Below are positions 58,601 through 64,000 of a stretch of 64,000 bases of DNA, one piece after another. The DNA is from Nematopogon swammerdamellus (taxonomy: Eukaryota; Arthropoda; Insecta; Lepidoptera; Adelidae): contig OX336345.1 in the NCBI GenBank assembly GCA_946902875.1, positions 23,219,395 through 23,283,394 on the forward strand, in the 5' to 3' direction. The translations under genes and the position numbers were made by a program. The first letter of the stretch is position 1, and the number at the start of each line of letters is the position of its first letter. Below the pieces are notes generated by a model that was not told the DNA's origin, did no database searches, and saw nothing but the letters and a program-made list of their open reading frames with translations.

Positions 58601-58621
58601 CACACGCTCGATCATAACCAG
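40017..58621 (+). CDS. Pez: Pez: FERM-domain protein tyrosine phosphatase (PTPN14/PTPN21 type), exons 1-9, 3' end outside
   Basis: Joining 40017-40649, 41023-41189, 47111-47342, 50245-50402, 51212-52880, 54432-54656, 55619-55846, 56704-56863 and 58458-58621 keeps one frame for 1212 residues. Domains: FERM ~1-335; low-complexity linker ~345-950 with PPPPY near 515-519; phosphatase from ~954 to beyond the window. Known members act at cell junctions and the cortex in the Hippo/Yorkie (YAP) pathway; fly Pez binds Kibra and restrains growth of gut stem cells largely without catalysis. The phosphatase has W1143-P-D1145 and P-loop C1188 with Arg, but Gly instead of His at 1187, IARAP where family members have IAxQGP, and no clear YWP. 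Mammalian members are ~1170-1190 residues, so about 45 residues remain in one or more exons past 64000. Exons are GC-rich at third positions. Identity is confident; exon borders were chosen by eye. Confidence 0.9.
40678..40975 (-). mobile_element. SINE-A copy in Pez intron 1
   Basis: Reversed, internally deleted copy (tgccatgtcagtgcttctct, ggacggaaaacacaaactat, cggggagagatgcagtgggg). It lacks the 5S-like part. It fills most of the 373-bp intron. Confidence 0.8.
41023..41189 (+). CDS. Pez: Pez exon 2: FERM F2/F3
   Basis: Acceptor ggtgcag|ACG, phase 0; encodes [20 protein letters not shown] and ends IAS... up to HIY plus AG of a split Arg codon, donor AG|gtccgc. The FERM order continues without a gap from exon 1. 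The frame also runs a few codons upstream, so the acceptor is inferred from family alignment. Confidence 0.88.
41305..41690 (-). mobile_element. SINE-A copy with 5S-like part (Pez intron 2)
   Basis: Begins after a T run (poly(A) reversed), contains tgatgtcagcccataacacc, the 5S-like cacccatccaagtactgacc and ends near gagctatcgaggct. The ~90-bp head is missing. Confidence 0.85.
41691..41960 (+). mobile_element. LINE 3'-UTR-like repeat
   Basis: The stretch ttgtttattaagcattcatt, agaagaaccggtaagaaact, tcgcagggc is shared with 55310-55560 and 57735-57900. No coding frame. Confidence 0.6.
42018..42665 (-). mobile_element. SINE-B copy carrying a nested LINE piece
   Basis: The non-promoter part reads on the plus strand from atgggtggctgagtcagact. 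At its right end (42577-42660) the minus strand has a tRNA-like head: box A-like gtggtcgggtggtctggg and box B ggttcgaatccgg. It is therefore a tRNA-derived SINE lying on the minus strand. An RTE-like LINE fragment (42235-42445) with (ctga)n interrupts it. Confidence 0.7.
42235..42470 (+). pseudogene. RTE-like LINE C-terminal fragment plus (ctga)n
   Basis: Nearly identical to 53870-54070 (ctggcggccgtggacaggaa, aattggagaggcgtatgtcc, agcagtggacgcttacacgc). The frame is shifted by small indels. It ends with ctgactgactgactgactga. Confidence 0.85.
42788..43175 (-). mobile_element. SINE-B, near-complete copy
   Basis: On the minus strand it opens with a clear tRNA-like head (43092-43175): ggtggccgagtggtttgagc (A-box) and ggttcgaatcccgttgg (B-box), with the Leu/Ser-type A-box wording. 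The body matches the copy at 42018 without its LINE insertion. Confidence 0.75.
43215..43577 (+). mobile_element. SINE-C copy with (cata)n and the SINE-A head reversed
   Basis: Contains (cata)n at 43231-43253, tgaatcccgacaatcggggt, gcctgtcgccctttagcacg, and ends with the reversed SINE-A head (acggggagagatgcagtgag, ccggccccacacggta). The same tail is therefore shared by two SINE families. Confidence 0.7.
43578..44175. other. No gene seen (Pez intron 2)
   Basis: AT-rich DNA, then 43920-44060 (gggatggttcccaggatggc, atccccagactaactcgttg) which looks like the 3' end of a LINE on the minus strand; not assignable. Confidence 0.4.
44215..45015 (-). pseudogene. CR1-like LINE C-terminus, split by a LINE tail
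   Basis: On the minus strand 44860-45010 reads [20 protein letters not shown] and [11 protein letters not shown]; after an insertion, 44250-44480 reads [27 protein letters not shown] and [11 protein letters not shown]. These are typical C-terminal runs of CR1/L2-like reverse transcriptases. The insert 44487-44850 is AT-rich, with gaccggcagagattgcctta and ends in aataaa-rich sequence, i.e. a plus-strand LINE 3' end. Upstream RT sequence of the same element resumes at 46185-46435. Confidence 0.75.
45046..45950. repeat. Segment duplicated at 48128-48338 (here with hAT insert)
   Basis: The flanks of the hAT element (caggtaggtaacctacgctt, gacatgtcgaaaatt, aagaagaactgacaaacaaa; then attaaccc, agcattaatatttacagcat) match 48128-48338, which lacks the insert. 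Both copies end at catgaatact. The duplicate interrupts a CR1-like LINE. Confidence 0.85.
45172..45868. mobile_element. hAT element (697 bp) with internal (gcatcc) repeats
   Basis: Ends CAGGGATGTTGCGGAT and ATCCGCAACATCCCTG are perfect inverted repeats, flanked by an exact 8-bp duplication atagtaac (45164-45171 and 45869-45876). The paralog at 48128-48338 shows the empty site (attaaagtaattt). A 60-bp unit (gcatccgtaaatgcggagca ...) repeats three times next to the left end and gcatcc runs recur near the right end, so subterminal repeats are many, as hAT transposases bind. No transposase frame. Confidence 0.95.
45935..46213 (+). other. Unassigned 92-codon ORF
   Basis: From ATGAATACTGAAGAATCTG the frame is open for 92 codons (contains [20 protein letters not shown] and [14 protein letters not shown]). 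The peptide is protein-like and not repeat-like, but has no recognised domain. It starts where the 45046/48128 duplication ends and its 3' end runs into an antisense LINE, so it is probably part of an unknown mobile element or an orphan exon. Confidence 0.25.
46190..46435 (-). pseudogene. CR1-like LINE RT fragment
   Basis: On the minus strand, [20 protein letters not shown] and [20 protein letters not shown] are the region after the RT catalytic motif in CR1/L2-like LINEs. It belongs with 44215-45015; the 45.05-46.2 kb block is inserted between them. Confidence 0.8.
46735..46818 (-). mobile_element. tRNA-derived SINE head
   Basis: Minus strand: A-box ggtggtgtagttggttatcg and B-box ggttcaaatcctgg, about 35 bp apart. 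The acceptor arms do not pair well and no usable anticodon loop can be drawn, so it is a tRNA-derived SINE or relic, not a tRNA gene. The flank at 46560-46690 is GC-rich and unassigned. Confidence 0.65.
47111..47342 (+). CDS. Pez: Pez exon 3: FERM F3 lobe
   Basis: Acceptor gtgttgtacag; the first base completes Arg, then [20 protein letters not shown] and the conserved [15 protein letters not shown] run of the PH-like F3 lobe. Ends LEQQPHFQ at donor CAG|gtcagt, phase 0. Confidence 0.93.
47360..47870 (+). mobile_element. SINE-A copy, diverged (Pez intron 3)
   Basis: Carries the 5S-like end (gtggatggatgggtgaccgc) and the tail (ccttactaggtggtagggtt); the 3' third (gctggcatcacggatgtagt) resumes at 47780 after an unrelated ~230-bp stretch. 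It starts about 20 bases after the donor of exon 3. Confidence 0.7.
47930..48130 (-). mobile_element. Short Helitron-like element, reversed
   Basis: Reverse copy of 34920-35127: starts acaagctgtgcccgcggctc, contains tggttctcgagttataagcg and ends in (cagacaga)n and ggattttattataat. Confidence 0.75.
48128..48338. repeat. Paralog of 45046-45950 without the hAT element
   Basis: Same order of landmarks; represents the empty site for the hAT insertion. It directly follows the Helitron-like element. Confidence 0.85.
48605..49815. repeat. Inverted repeat whose loop holds three SINE-A copies
   Basis: The left arm (48620-48685: aaacatcacatcatattatt, ctaaccatagccatatttca) is mirrored at 49735-49810 (tgaaatatgactatggttag, gataatatggtgtgatgttt). 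Just beyond, 49818-49860 forms a hairpin with a perfect 10-bp stem (cccgagtgca / tgcactcggg). Confidence 0.75.
48691..49642 (-). mobile_element. Cluster of three SINE-A copies
   Basis: Copy 1 is 48691-48860 (3' half); copy 2 is 48861-49342 (near-complete, 5S-like part cacccatcaaatcactgacc at ~49170); copy 3 is 49343-49642 (5' two thirds, cgcccatccaaataccgacc). All face the same way, and copies 2 and 3 are very alike, so they may come from a local duplication. Confidence 0.85.
49870..50244. other. No gene seen (end of Pez intron 3)
   Basis: A stretch gaggaggcgtctaacaacgc to ggctgaaaggctgtggttgg (50005-50130) looks like part of an unknown repeat. A pyrimidine-poor sequence precedes exon 4. Confidence 0.4.
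50245..50402 (+). CDS. Pez: Pez exon 4: start of the linker
   Basis: Acceptor gacgtacag|GAG, phase 0; encodes [20 protein letters not shown] and on to PSRPHSHHL plus AG of a split codon. An alternative upstream acceptor (gttttag, 50204) is excluded because taa at 50209 would interrupt the frame. The acceptor tract is weak, so this border is the least certain of the nine. Confidence 0.8.
50660..51010. mobile_element. TIR element in Pez intron 4 (~350 bp)
   Basis: The left end (ggtggccccatggattaaat agactggatc) is mirrored by the right end (gatccagtctatttaatcca tgggtggccc). No coding capacity. From 51010 to 51200 there is a further GC-balanced stretch with tccatgggtagagctccact, unassigned. Confidence 0.75.
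51212..52880 (+). CDS. Pez: Pez exon 5: long linker with PPxY motif
   Basis: Acceptor ttttttctttcag is strong. The exon opens with [20 protein letters not shown], a run conserved in the family after the FERM domain. It is rich in Pro, Ser, Asn, His and Tyr; PPPPY (51564-51578) is a WW-binding PPxY motif of the kind used by Pez/PTPN14 to bind Kibra or [25 protein letters not shown] and a basic run [18 protein letters not shown] occur later. Ends ITKETL at donor TTG|gtgaga, phase 0. The low-complexity nature fits a disordered scaffold. Confidence 0.93.
52911..53343. mobile_element. TIR element in Pez intron 5 (~430 bp)
   Basis: The ends aaaccggccaagtgcgagtc and gactcgcacttggccggttt are inverted repeats of about 36 bp. 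It begins 31 bases after the donor of exon 5. Same family as 2671-4288 by end wording. Confidence 0.85.
53530..54075 (+). pseudogene. RTE-like LINE C-terminal fragment
   Basis: The frame [20 protein letters not shown] and [14 protein letters not shown] shifts near 53695 and continues [20 protein letters not shown], then [20 protein letters not shown] and the ending [12 protein letters not shown]. These are the familiar C-terminal runs of RTE-type LINEs. 5'-truncated and frameshifted. A shorter copy is at 42235-42445. Confidence 0.85.
54432..54656 (+). CDS. Pez: Pez exon 6: start of the phosphatase domain
   Basis: Acceptor gtcggcggcag, phase 0. Encodes [20 protein letters not shown], then [20 protein letters not shown] and INASHIT; NRV in place of the NRY common in other classical PTPs is normal for this subfamily. 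Donor ACC|gtatgt. Confidence 0.92.
54720..54925 (-). mobile_element. SINE-C fragment (Pez intron 6)
   Basis: Reverse of the SINE-C wording: gtgctaaagggcgacaggtt, gtccgtgttgtgctgtaatt and ttgattgtcgggatacag. Confidence 0.6.
55035..55312 (-). mobile_element. SINE-A copy, internally deleted
   Basis: T run, then gaactgacacggttgggttg, the tail region cctaccacctagtaatataa, and a jump to the head (cttagtcgccttttacgaca). The 5S-like part is deleted at the same place as in the intron 1 copy (both read cctagtaatataagaagggag or near), so they form a subfamily. Confidence 0.8.
55313..55560 (+). mobile_element. LINE 3'-UTR-like repeat
   Basis: Shares gactgcactcgaacttgtca, gaggaagaaccggcaagaaa and cgcagggtattttttttta with 41691-41960. 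Confidence 0.6.
55619..55846 (+). CDS. Pez: Pez exon 7: phosphatase core
   Basis: Acceptor tgaaattcaccag, phase 0: [20 protein letters not shown] where relatives have a ...YIATQGP run, then [20 protein letters not shown] and [15 protein letters not shown]. The QGP and YWP positions are not conserved, and about 10 extra residues ([17 protein letters not shown] region) are present. Donor AAG|gtacac. Confidence 0.88.
55965..56495. mobile_element. MITE flanked by TTAA (copy 2, Pez intron 7)
   Basis: Same ends as 3445-3953 (GAGTCTGTAATACC / GGTATTACAGACTC) with TTAA at 55961-55964 and 56496-56499. 531 bp. Confidence 0.88.
56704..56863 (+). CDS. Pez: Pez exon 8: WPD loop
   Basis: Acceptor tatgcggttgcag, phase 0: [20 protein letters not shown] and on to [20 protein letters not shown], with the general-acid Asp of the WPD loop at residue ~1145. 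Ends HFL plus A of a split Ser codon, donor A|gtacgt. Confidence 0.92.
56948..57699. mobile_element. TIR element with a LINE nested in it (Pez intron 8)
   Basis: Left end gttattaacacattcggcgg cggta; right end taccgccgccgaacgtgtta ataac. The inner sequence (56980-57340) has several near-palindromic tgtcacacagacagtaca-like motifs. A LINE fragment was inserted at about 57347. Confidence 0.75.
57347..57658 (-). pseudogene. RLE-type LINE 3' fragment (~310 bp)
   Basis: Matches 58628-58936: the same 3' end (aggaaggtgtggatctaagc on the plus strand) and the last ~45 codons, broken by one lost base pair in ctcccctctctacc. 5'-truncated. Confidence 0.9.
57725..58395 (+). mobile_element. LINE 3'-UTR-like repeat, SINE-C fragment and poly(A)
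   Basis: 57735-57900 matches 41691-41960; 58070-58210 carries SINE-C wording (gataactatcaagcagtaag, ggtggctaacctgtcgccat); 58358-58392 is A-rich. Confidence 0.6.
58458..58621 (+). CDS. Pez: Pez exon 9: phosphatase P-loop
   Basis: Acceptor gtgtgcggtgcag; completes Ser, then [20 protein letters not shown] and the signature [20 protein letters not shown], ending LDHNQ at CAG|gtatct. The classical signature is [I/V]HCxxGxGR[S/T]G; here codon ggg gives Gly in place of His, while Cys (residue ~1188) and Arg remain. The domain is incomplete: the Q-loop helix region must be downstream of 64000. Confidence 0.9.
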
Positions 58622-58627
58622 GTATCT

Positions 58628-61320
58628 AGGAAGGTGTGGATCTAAGCTTACGATGGCTTCACCGAACATATCCGGGCCCATCGGCAGTAGAGGAGGGTAT
58701 TAATCGAGGCCGGGACTAGCGAGTGGCCACTCTAAGTTTCCCGCGCATGCTTCACGTTTCGGCTCGCGTCAAGCCCTCGTCAGCTAGTCTGCGTTGACTA
58801 GGACGCGGGGAAACCACCAGTCCCGCTCTCGACCTCCCTCTCTCTACCTATCCATATTCTGTAGGATGCTTCCAGTGACGTTTTCGAAGCTCTCTCCATA
58901 TATGAGCTTAGCGTCGATCTTGGGAGCCCTAGATTCTTGAAGAGACTGTAGAGCGACTTCGCTGGTAGTCCTCTTGCTCCGACTTCCACAGCGAAGAGAT
59001 CAGTCTTGAATCCGTTTCTCACAATCCGGTCTACTAAGTTGCAGTACTTGTTAAGCTTGATGTTGTGGTCCTTCGGTATGTTACTTTCCCATGGAACTGT
59101 AAGTTCAACAAGTACTACATGCTTTGTCGCTTTTGAGAATATGAGTATATCCGGCCTTAATGCTGTGGTACAGATTTCCGAAGGCATTTGGTAATGCTTC
59201 TCATGTGTGTCCATCAACAATTCCCAATCCTTTGCTGCTCCCAAAATTGAAGAAGGTTTAGTCCTATCTTTGGGCAGCTTATTGGCTCCAGGTTTCACAA
59301 AGTTGACCTTCTGGAAGCCGCTACTGGTTTGCCCTTTCCTGGTCCGTGCAATTGACAGGTTGATGGCCTCTCTGATGATTTGGAGGACTTTATCATGACG
59401 GTAGGAATACTGGCCTCGCTCAAGTAGTATTTTGCATCCGCATAACAAATGTTTGGCCGTGCCTACGAACTCCTTACATGACGGGCATAGTCTATTTGTA
59501 GATTTCCCCCATCTAACTAGGTTACTCGGGTCGGGGAGAGTAAGCTGGAATGCATTTAAGTAGAACTTAAGCAGCTCAGGGGACCAGTTGTATATTATGG
59601 ATTTCCACTTCAATGCAGGAGGGATGCAGAAGTCACCCACTGTTAGCCAATCATTCTGCATTTCTAGGTTTAAGGCGTGAAGTTTGAAGCCTTGTTCCAT
59701 GTCCTCCTGAGCAAAACCTTTCAGTATTTCTTTATCAGACTTTGCTGTTTCTATGCCCAATCCAGATCTATTGGTGCGTGTACCAACTTGGAATGATTTG
59801 TAGAAGTCGAGTCTCGATTCCAGTTCATCTGATAGTGATGTGTTGGGTAAGGCTTGAATAGCGCTATCATTGGAGTCTTTGAGTATACATCGTTTGGCTA
59901 TTCTCGCCTTTTGATAAAATATCGACGGTTTCTTAATGTTCAGTCCAAAGTTATTGTGAGATCTGTATAGCGTTGACGAGTCAGCCGGGTGAGCCAGTCC
60001 AAACCATGATTTCAGGAATCTGGTCACATACGAGTCTAATTTAGTCAGGTTTTGCTTTGTGAAGTCGTAGACGAGAAATGGCCATGAAAGTTTTGATGTC
60101 AGGTAGTTATCGTAAATCCATGCCTTTTGTGTACCCAGGAGGGGAAGATTGTCAGTTTGGCGGAGGCTCTCTTCGAAAAGTTGGACAATATCATCAGTAG
60201 GATGCTCCTTTCCTCTGCTGGTGATCCTTTTTCCCAAGAATTTAAAAGGAGCTTCATCAGCCACGGTTGCGATTGGTTTTCCGGCTACTGTCAGACCTGG
60301 ATTGCTCGAGGTAAACTTTGAACCTTTCCTGGTTAAGCTCAAACAGTAGCACTTCGCTGGTTTTATCTTCATCCCTTTAGTCCATTCACAATAGTCGTCT
60401 ACCACCTTAAGAAGCGACTGATTTTGTTTTGGATTGCGGGTTAACAGCGTAATATCATCCGCAAATGCCAGGATGGCCGCCATATATGTGTCTCCATATT
60501 TGAACCTGTATCCCCATTTGTTTTCTTTTACGACAAGCGTATCAATTAGAATGTTGATAACAATGTTAAATGTAACAGGAGAGAGGTAGCAACCCTGGAA
60601 AAGTCCTATGCCGTAACGAATTTCCGGTATCTTCTCCGTTTCGCCTTTTACTTGTATTACAAAGGAAAGTTTTTTGTAGTAGGAGGCTATTATATTACAG
60701 ATCAGAGGTGGCACATTATACCACTCTAGCGCCTTTAATAGTAACTCATGGCGCACCGAACCGAAGGCGTTTTCAAAGTCTAACCACGTGGCAGTTAATT
60801 GTCTCTCATTCTTCCTTGCATCTCTAAGACATTCAGTCAGCAAAGAATTATGTTCGAGACATCCTGAAACTCTTGGGAGAAAACCTTTCTGGTACTTCTT
60901 CGGTAAGTAGTCGTTGGTACACATGTGTTTGAGTAGTCTGGCCTGTATAATGGAGAAGAATATTTTCGAAATTGTGTTCGTAAGGGCTATAGGTCTAATA
61001 TCCTTGGGATCAGTAACTTCTTTCTTTTTTGGTAGAAGAACAAACACGGCTTTACCAAGACAGTCTGGCACTTCTCTGTTCGTCCAAATTCTTTTGTAGA
61101 TGTTCAACATGTGTTTCCGCACTGATGGACATTTTTTGTATATGATGTATGGTATGCCATCGGGTCCCGGGGCGGAACTATTTGGTTTCCTTTTTATGTG
61201 GTATTCCAGCTCTTCCATCGTCGGTGAATCAGCATCAAATGCTAGAGCAGGTTCTTTGGGTTTTGGAGCTGGTGGATCCCTGTAAGTTATATCTGCCTCC
61301 GGGGTGGTATATGTGGATTA
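58628..61320 (-). mobile_element. RLE-type non-LTR retrotransposon, copy 1 (5'-truncated)
   Basis: Holds one ORF on the minus strand (58798-61320), open to the 5' border, plus a ~170-bp 3' UTR with no poly(A). The 3' end lies 6 bases after the donor of Pez exon 9. The 5' border directly meets the 3' end of the next copy at 61322. R2/NeSL/Hero-type elements share the RLE plus RT layout and lack of poly(A). Confidence 0.9.
58798..61320 (-). CDS. Reverse transcriptase plus restriction-like endonuclease (copy 1)
   Basis: About 840 codons without a stop. From the internal Met at 61218 (806 residues): SAPGPDGIPY near 15-24, LLPKKKEVTDPKDIRPIALT near 61-80, RT motif A TWLDFENAFGSV near 145-155, motif B GLFQGCYLSP near 205-214, catalytic FADD at 252-255; then a thumb, a CCHC knuckle (LCPSCKEFVGTAKHLLCGC), and an endonuclease-like core RPDILIFSKATKHVVLVELT VPW. 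N-terminal zinc fingers and DNA-binding motifs are missing because of 5' truncation. The open frame and near-identity to copy 3 point to recent activity. Closest clade cannot be fixed without a tree. Confidence 0.88.
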
Positions 61321-61321
61321 G

Positions 61322-61886
61322 AAGGAAGGTGTGGATCTAAGCTTTCGATGGCTTCACCGAACATATCCGGGCCCATCGGCAGTAGAGGAGGGTATTAATC
61401 GAGGCCGGGACTAGCGAGTGGCCACTCTAAATTTCCCGCGCATGCTTCACGTTTCGGCTCGCTTCAAGCCCTCGTCAGCTAGTCTGCGTTGACTAGGACG
61501 CGGGGAAATACCAGTCCCGCTCTCGACCACCCTCTCTCTACCTATTCATATTCTGTAGGATGCTTCCAGTGACGTTTTCAAAGCTCTCTCCATGTATGAG
61601 CTTAGCGTCGATCTTGGCAGCCCTAGATTCTTGAACAGACTGTAGAGCGACTTTGCTGGTAGTCCACTTGCTCCGACTTCCACAGCAAAGAGATCAGTCT
61701 TGAATCCGTTTCTCACAATCCGGTCTACTAAGTTGCAGTACTTGTTAAGTCTGATGTTGTGTTCCGTCGGTATGTTGCTTCCCATGGAACTGAAGAAGGT
61801 TTAGTCCAATCTTTGGGCAGCTTTTTGGCTCCAGGTTTCACAAAGTTGACCTTCTGGAAGCCGCCACTGGTTTGCCCTTTTCTTTT
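61322..61886 (-). pseudogene. RLE-type LINE, copy 2 (truncated and internally deleted)
   Basis: Shares the 3' end and C-terminal codons (MGSNIPTEHNIRLNKYCNLV region) but jumps from gttgcttcccatggaactg straight to aagaaggtttagtcc, losing ~155 bp relative to copy 1 at 59097-59246. It is 5'-truncated at gtttgccctttt. Confidence 0.88.
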
Positions 61887-64000
61887 GAGGGTGTGGACCT
61901 GAGCTTGCGATGTCTACACCCAACATATCCGGGCCCATCGGCAGTAGAGGAGAGTGTTAATCGAGGTCGGGACTGGCGAGTGGCCACTCTAAATTTCCCG
62001 CGCATGCTTCACGTTTCGGCTCGCTTCAAGCCCTCGTCAGCTAGTCTGCGTTGACTAGGACGCGGGGAAACCACCAGTCCCGCTCTCGACCTCCCTCTCT
62101 CTACCTATCCATATTCTGTAGGATGCTTCCAGTGACGTTTTCGAAGCTCTCTCCATATATGAGCTTAGCGTCGATCTTGGGAGCCCTAGATTCTTGAAGA
62201 GACTGTAGAGCGACTTCGCTGGTAGTCCCCTTGCTCCGACTTCCACAGCGAAGAGATCAGTCTTGAATCCGTTTCTCACAATCCGGTCTACTAAGTTGCA
62301 GTACTTGTTAAGTTTGATGTAGTGGTCCTTCGGTATGTTACTTTCCCATGGAACTGTAAGTTCAACAAGTACTACATGCTTTGTCGCTTTTGAGAATATG
62401 AGTATATCCGGTCTTAATGCTGTGGTACAGATTTCCGAAGGCATTTGGTAATGCTTCTCATGTGTGTCCATCAACAATTCCCAATCCTTTGCTGCTCCCA
62501 AAATTGAAGAAGGTTTAGTCCTATCTTTGGGCAGCTTATTGGCTCCAGGTTTCACAAAGTTGACCTTCTGGAAGCCGCTACTGGTTTGCCCTTTCCTGGT
62601 CCGTGCAATTGACAGGTTGATGGCCTCTCTGATGATTTGGAGGACTTTATCATGACGGTAGGAATACTGGCCTCGCTCAAGTAGTATTTTGCATCCGCAT
62701 AACAAATGTTTGGCCGTGCCTACGAACTCCTTACATGACGGGCATAGTTTATTTGTAGATTTCCCCCATCTAACTAGGTTACTCGGGTCGGGGAGAGTAA
62801 GCTGGAATGCATTTAAGTAGAACTTAAGCAGCTCAGGGGACCAGTTGTATATTATGGATTTCCACTTCAATGCAGGAGGGATGCAGAAGTCACCCACTGT
62901 TAGCCAATCATTCTGCATTTCTAGGTTTAAGGCGTGAAGTTTGAAGCCTTGTTCCATGTCCTCCTGAGCAAAACCTTTCAGTATTTCTTTATCAGACTTT
63001 GCTGTTTCTATGCCCAATCCAGATCTATTGGTGCGTGTACCAACTTGGAATGATTTGTAGAAGTCGAGTCTCGATTCCAGTTCATCTGATAGTGATGTGT
63101 TGGGTAAGGCTTGAATAGCGCTATCATTGGAGTCTTTGAGTATACATCGTTTGGCTATTCTCGCCTTTTGATAAAATATCGACGGTTTCTTAATGTTCAG
63201 TCCAAAGTTATTGTGAGATCTGTATAGCGTTGACGAGTCAGCCGGGTGAGCCAGTCCAAACCATGATTTCAGGAATCTGGTCACATACGAGTCTAGTTTA
63301 GTCAGGTTTTGCTTTGTGAAGTCGTAGACGAGAAATGGCCATGAAAGTTTTGATGTCAGGTAGTTATCGTAAATCCATGCCTTTTGTGTACCCAGGAGGG
63401 GAAGATTGTCAGTTTGGCGGAGGCTCTCTTCGAAAAGTTGGACAATATCATCAGTAGGATGCTCCTTTCCTCTGCTGGTGATCCTTTTGCCCAAGAATTT
63501 AAAAGGAGCTTCATCAGCCACGGTTGCGATTGGTTTTCCGGCTACTGTCAAACCTGGATTGCTCGAGGTAAACTTTGAACCTTTCCTGGTTAAGCTCAAA
63601 CAGTAGCACTTCGCTGGTTTTATCTTCATCCCTTTGGTCCATTCACAATAGTCATCCACCACCTTAAGAAGCGACTGATTTTGTTTTGGATTGCGGGTTA
63701 ACAGCGTAATATCATCCGCAAATGCCAGGATGGCCGCCATATATGTGTCTCCATATTTGAACCTGTATCCCCATTTCTTTTCTTTTACGACAAGCGTATC
63801 AATTAGAATGTTGATAACAATGTTAAATGTGACAGGAGAGAGGCAGCAACCCTGGAAAAGTCCTATGCCGTAACGAATTTCCGGTGTCTTCTCTGTTTCG
63901 CCTTTTACTTGTATTACAAAGGAAAGTTTTTTGTAGTAGGAGGCTATTATATTACAGATCAGAGGTGGCACATTATACCACTCTAGCGCCTTTAATAGTA
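61887..64000 (-). mobile_element. RLE-type LINE, copy 3 (runs off the window)
   Basis: The 3' end is slightly different (agggtgtggacctgagcttg), then the ORF 62055-63998 is open to the window edge. Differences from copy 1 are few (for example GCCLSP for GCYLSP, NKLCPSC for NRLCPSC). The RT catalytic FADD is present. Confidence 0.9.
62055..63998 (-). CDS. Reverse transcriptase plus restriction-like endonuclease (copy 3, partial)
   Basis: Same order as copy 1: GLFQGCCLSP, FADD, CCHC knuckle, RPDILIFSKATKHVVLVELT. The frame continues upstream of the window. No stop or frameshift seen, so the element may still code for a working protein if its 5' part is intact. Confidence 0.88.
   Translation of the reverse strand, partial: LLKALEWYNVPPLICNIIASYYKKLSFVIQVKGETEKTPEIRYGIGLFQGCCLSPVTFNIVINILIDTLVVKEKKWGYRFKYGDTYMAAILAFADDITLLTRNPKQNQSLLKVVDDYCEWTKGMKIKPAKCYCLSLTRKGSKFTSSNPGLTVAGKPIATVADEAPFKFLGKRITSRGKEHPTDDIVQLFEESLRQTDNLPLLGTQKAWIYDNYLTSKLSWPFLVYDFTKQNLTKLDSYVTRFLKSWFGLAHPADSSTLYRSHNNFGLNIKKPSIFYQKARIAKRCILKDSNDSAIQALPNTSLSDELESRLDFYKSFQVGTRTNRSGLGIETAKSDKEILKGFAQEDMEQGFKLHALNLEMQNDWLTVGDFCIPPALKWKSIIYNWSPELLKFYLNAFQLTLPDPSNLVRWGKSTNKLCPSCKEFVGTAKHLLCGCKILLERGQYSYRHDKVLQIIREAINLSIARTRKGQTSSGFQKVNFVKPGANKLPKDRTKPSSILGAAKDWELLMDTHEKHYQMPSEICTTALRPDILIFSKATKHVVLVELTVPWESNIPKDHYIKLNKYCNLVDRIVRNGFKTDLFAVEVGARGLPAKSLYSLFKNLGLPRSTLSSYMERASKTSLEASYRIWIGREREVESGTGGFPAS

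Overview
This is a eukaryotic, repeat-saturated window, almost certainly from a moth or butterfly. Reasons: split genes with GT-AG introns; several Helitron-like, SINE and MITE families of lepidopteran style (for example 3' ends reading cgagcggagccgcgggc...agctagt); AT-rich intergenic DNA with GC-rich exons; and two lineages of non-LTR retrotransposon with a restriction-enzyme-like endonuclease. The lepidopteran call rests on repeat style, not on a search.

One host gene is clear. The right third (40017 to past 58621, + strand) carries nine exons of a Pez/PTPN14/PTPN21-type protein: an N-terminal FERM domain, a long low-complexity middle with one PPxY motif, and a C-terminal tyrosine-phosphatase domain. 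All nine junctions keep frame and give 1212 residues; the last roughly 45 residues of the phosphatase domain lie beyond the window. The phosphatase keeps Cys and Arg of the P-loop and the WPD Asp, but the invariant His before the Cys is Gly and other family motifs are eroded. In flies, Pez acts with Kibra in the Hippo pathway, largely without catalysis.

The left 40 kb has no confident complete gene. A well-formed first exon of a THAP zinc-finger protein lies at 11512-11591, and a few short unassigned ORFs with splice-like borders are listed at low confidence. The rest is mobile DNA: (a) 1-1345, a 68-bp minisatellite with a retrotransposon tail inserted in it; (b) 2.6-10 kb, nested TIR elements and MITEs; (c) 12.05-14.68 kb, a ~109-bp satellite folded into a near-perfect palindrome; (d) 15.3-18 kb, a hAT MITE, SINEs, Helitron and LINE ends; (e) 19.2-22.0 kb, a 100-bp satellite whose units carry TCACGTGA, also ending in an inversion; (f) 25.9-27.9 kb, a 5'-truncated but open LINE; (g) 28.0-34.3 kb, two head-to-tail Helitron-like elements swollen by 256-bp and 68-bp arrays, the second with a large palindrome; (h) 34.3-40 kb, SINEs including one complete copy with a 5S-rRNA-like segment.

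The introns of Pez are packed with the same SINEs, MITEs and LINE fragments. Its last visible intron holds three head-to-tail copies of an R2/NeSL-type LINE on the opposite strand, the first starting only 6 bases after the splice donor. The recurring themes are satellites that end in head-to-head inversions, and a SINE family combining tRNA-like and 5S-like promoter sequence.
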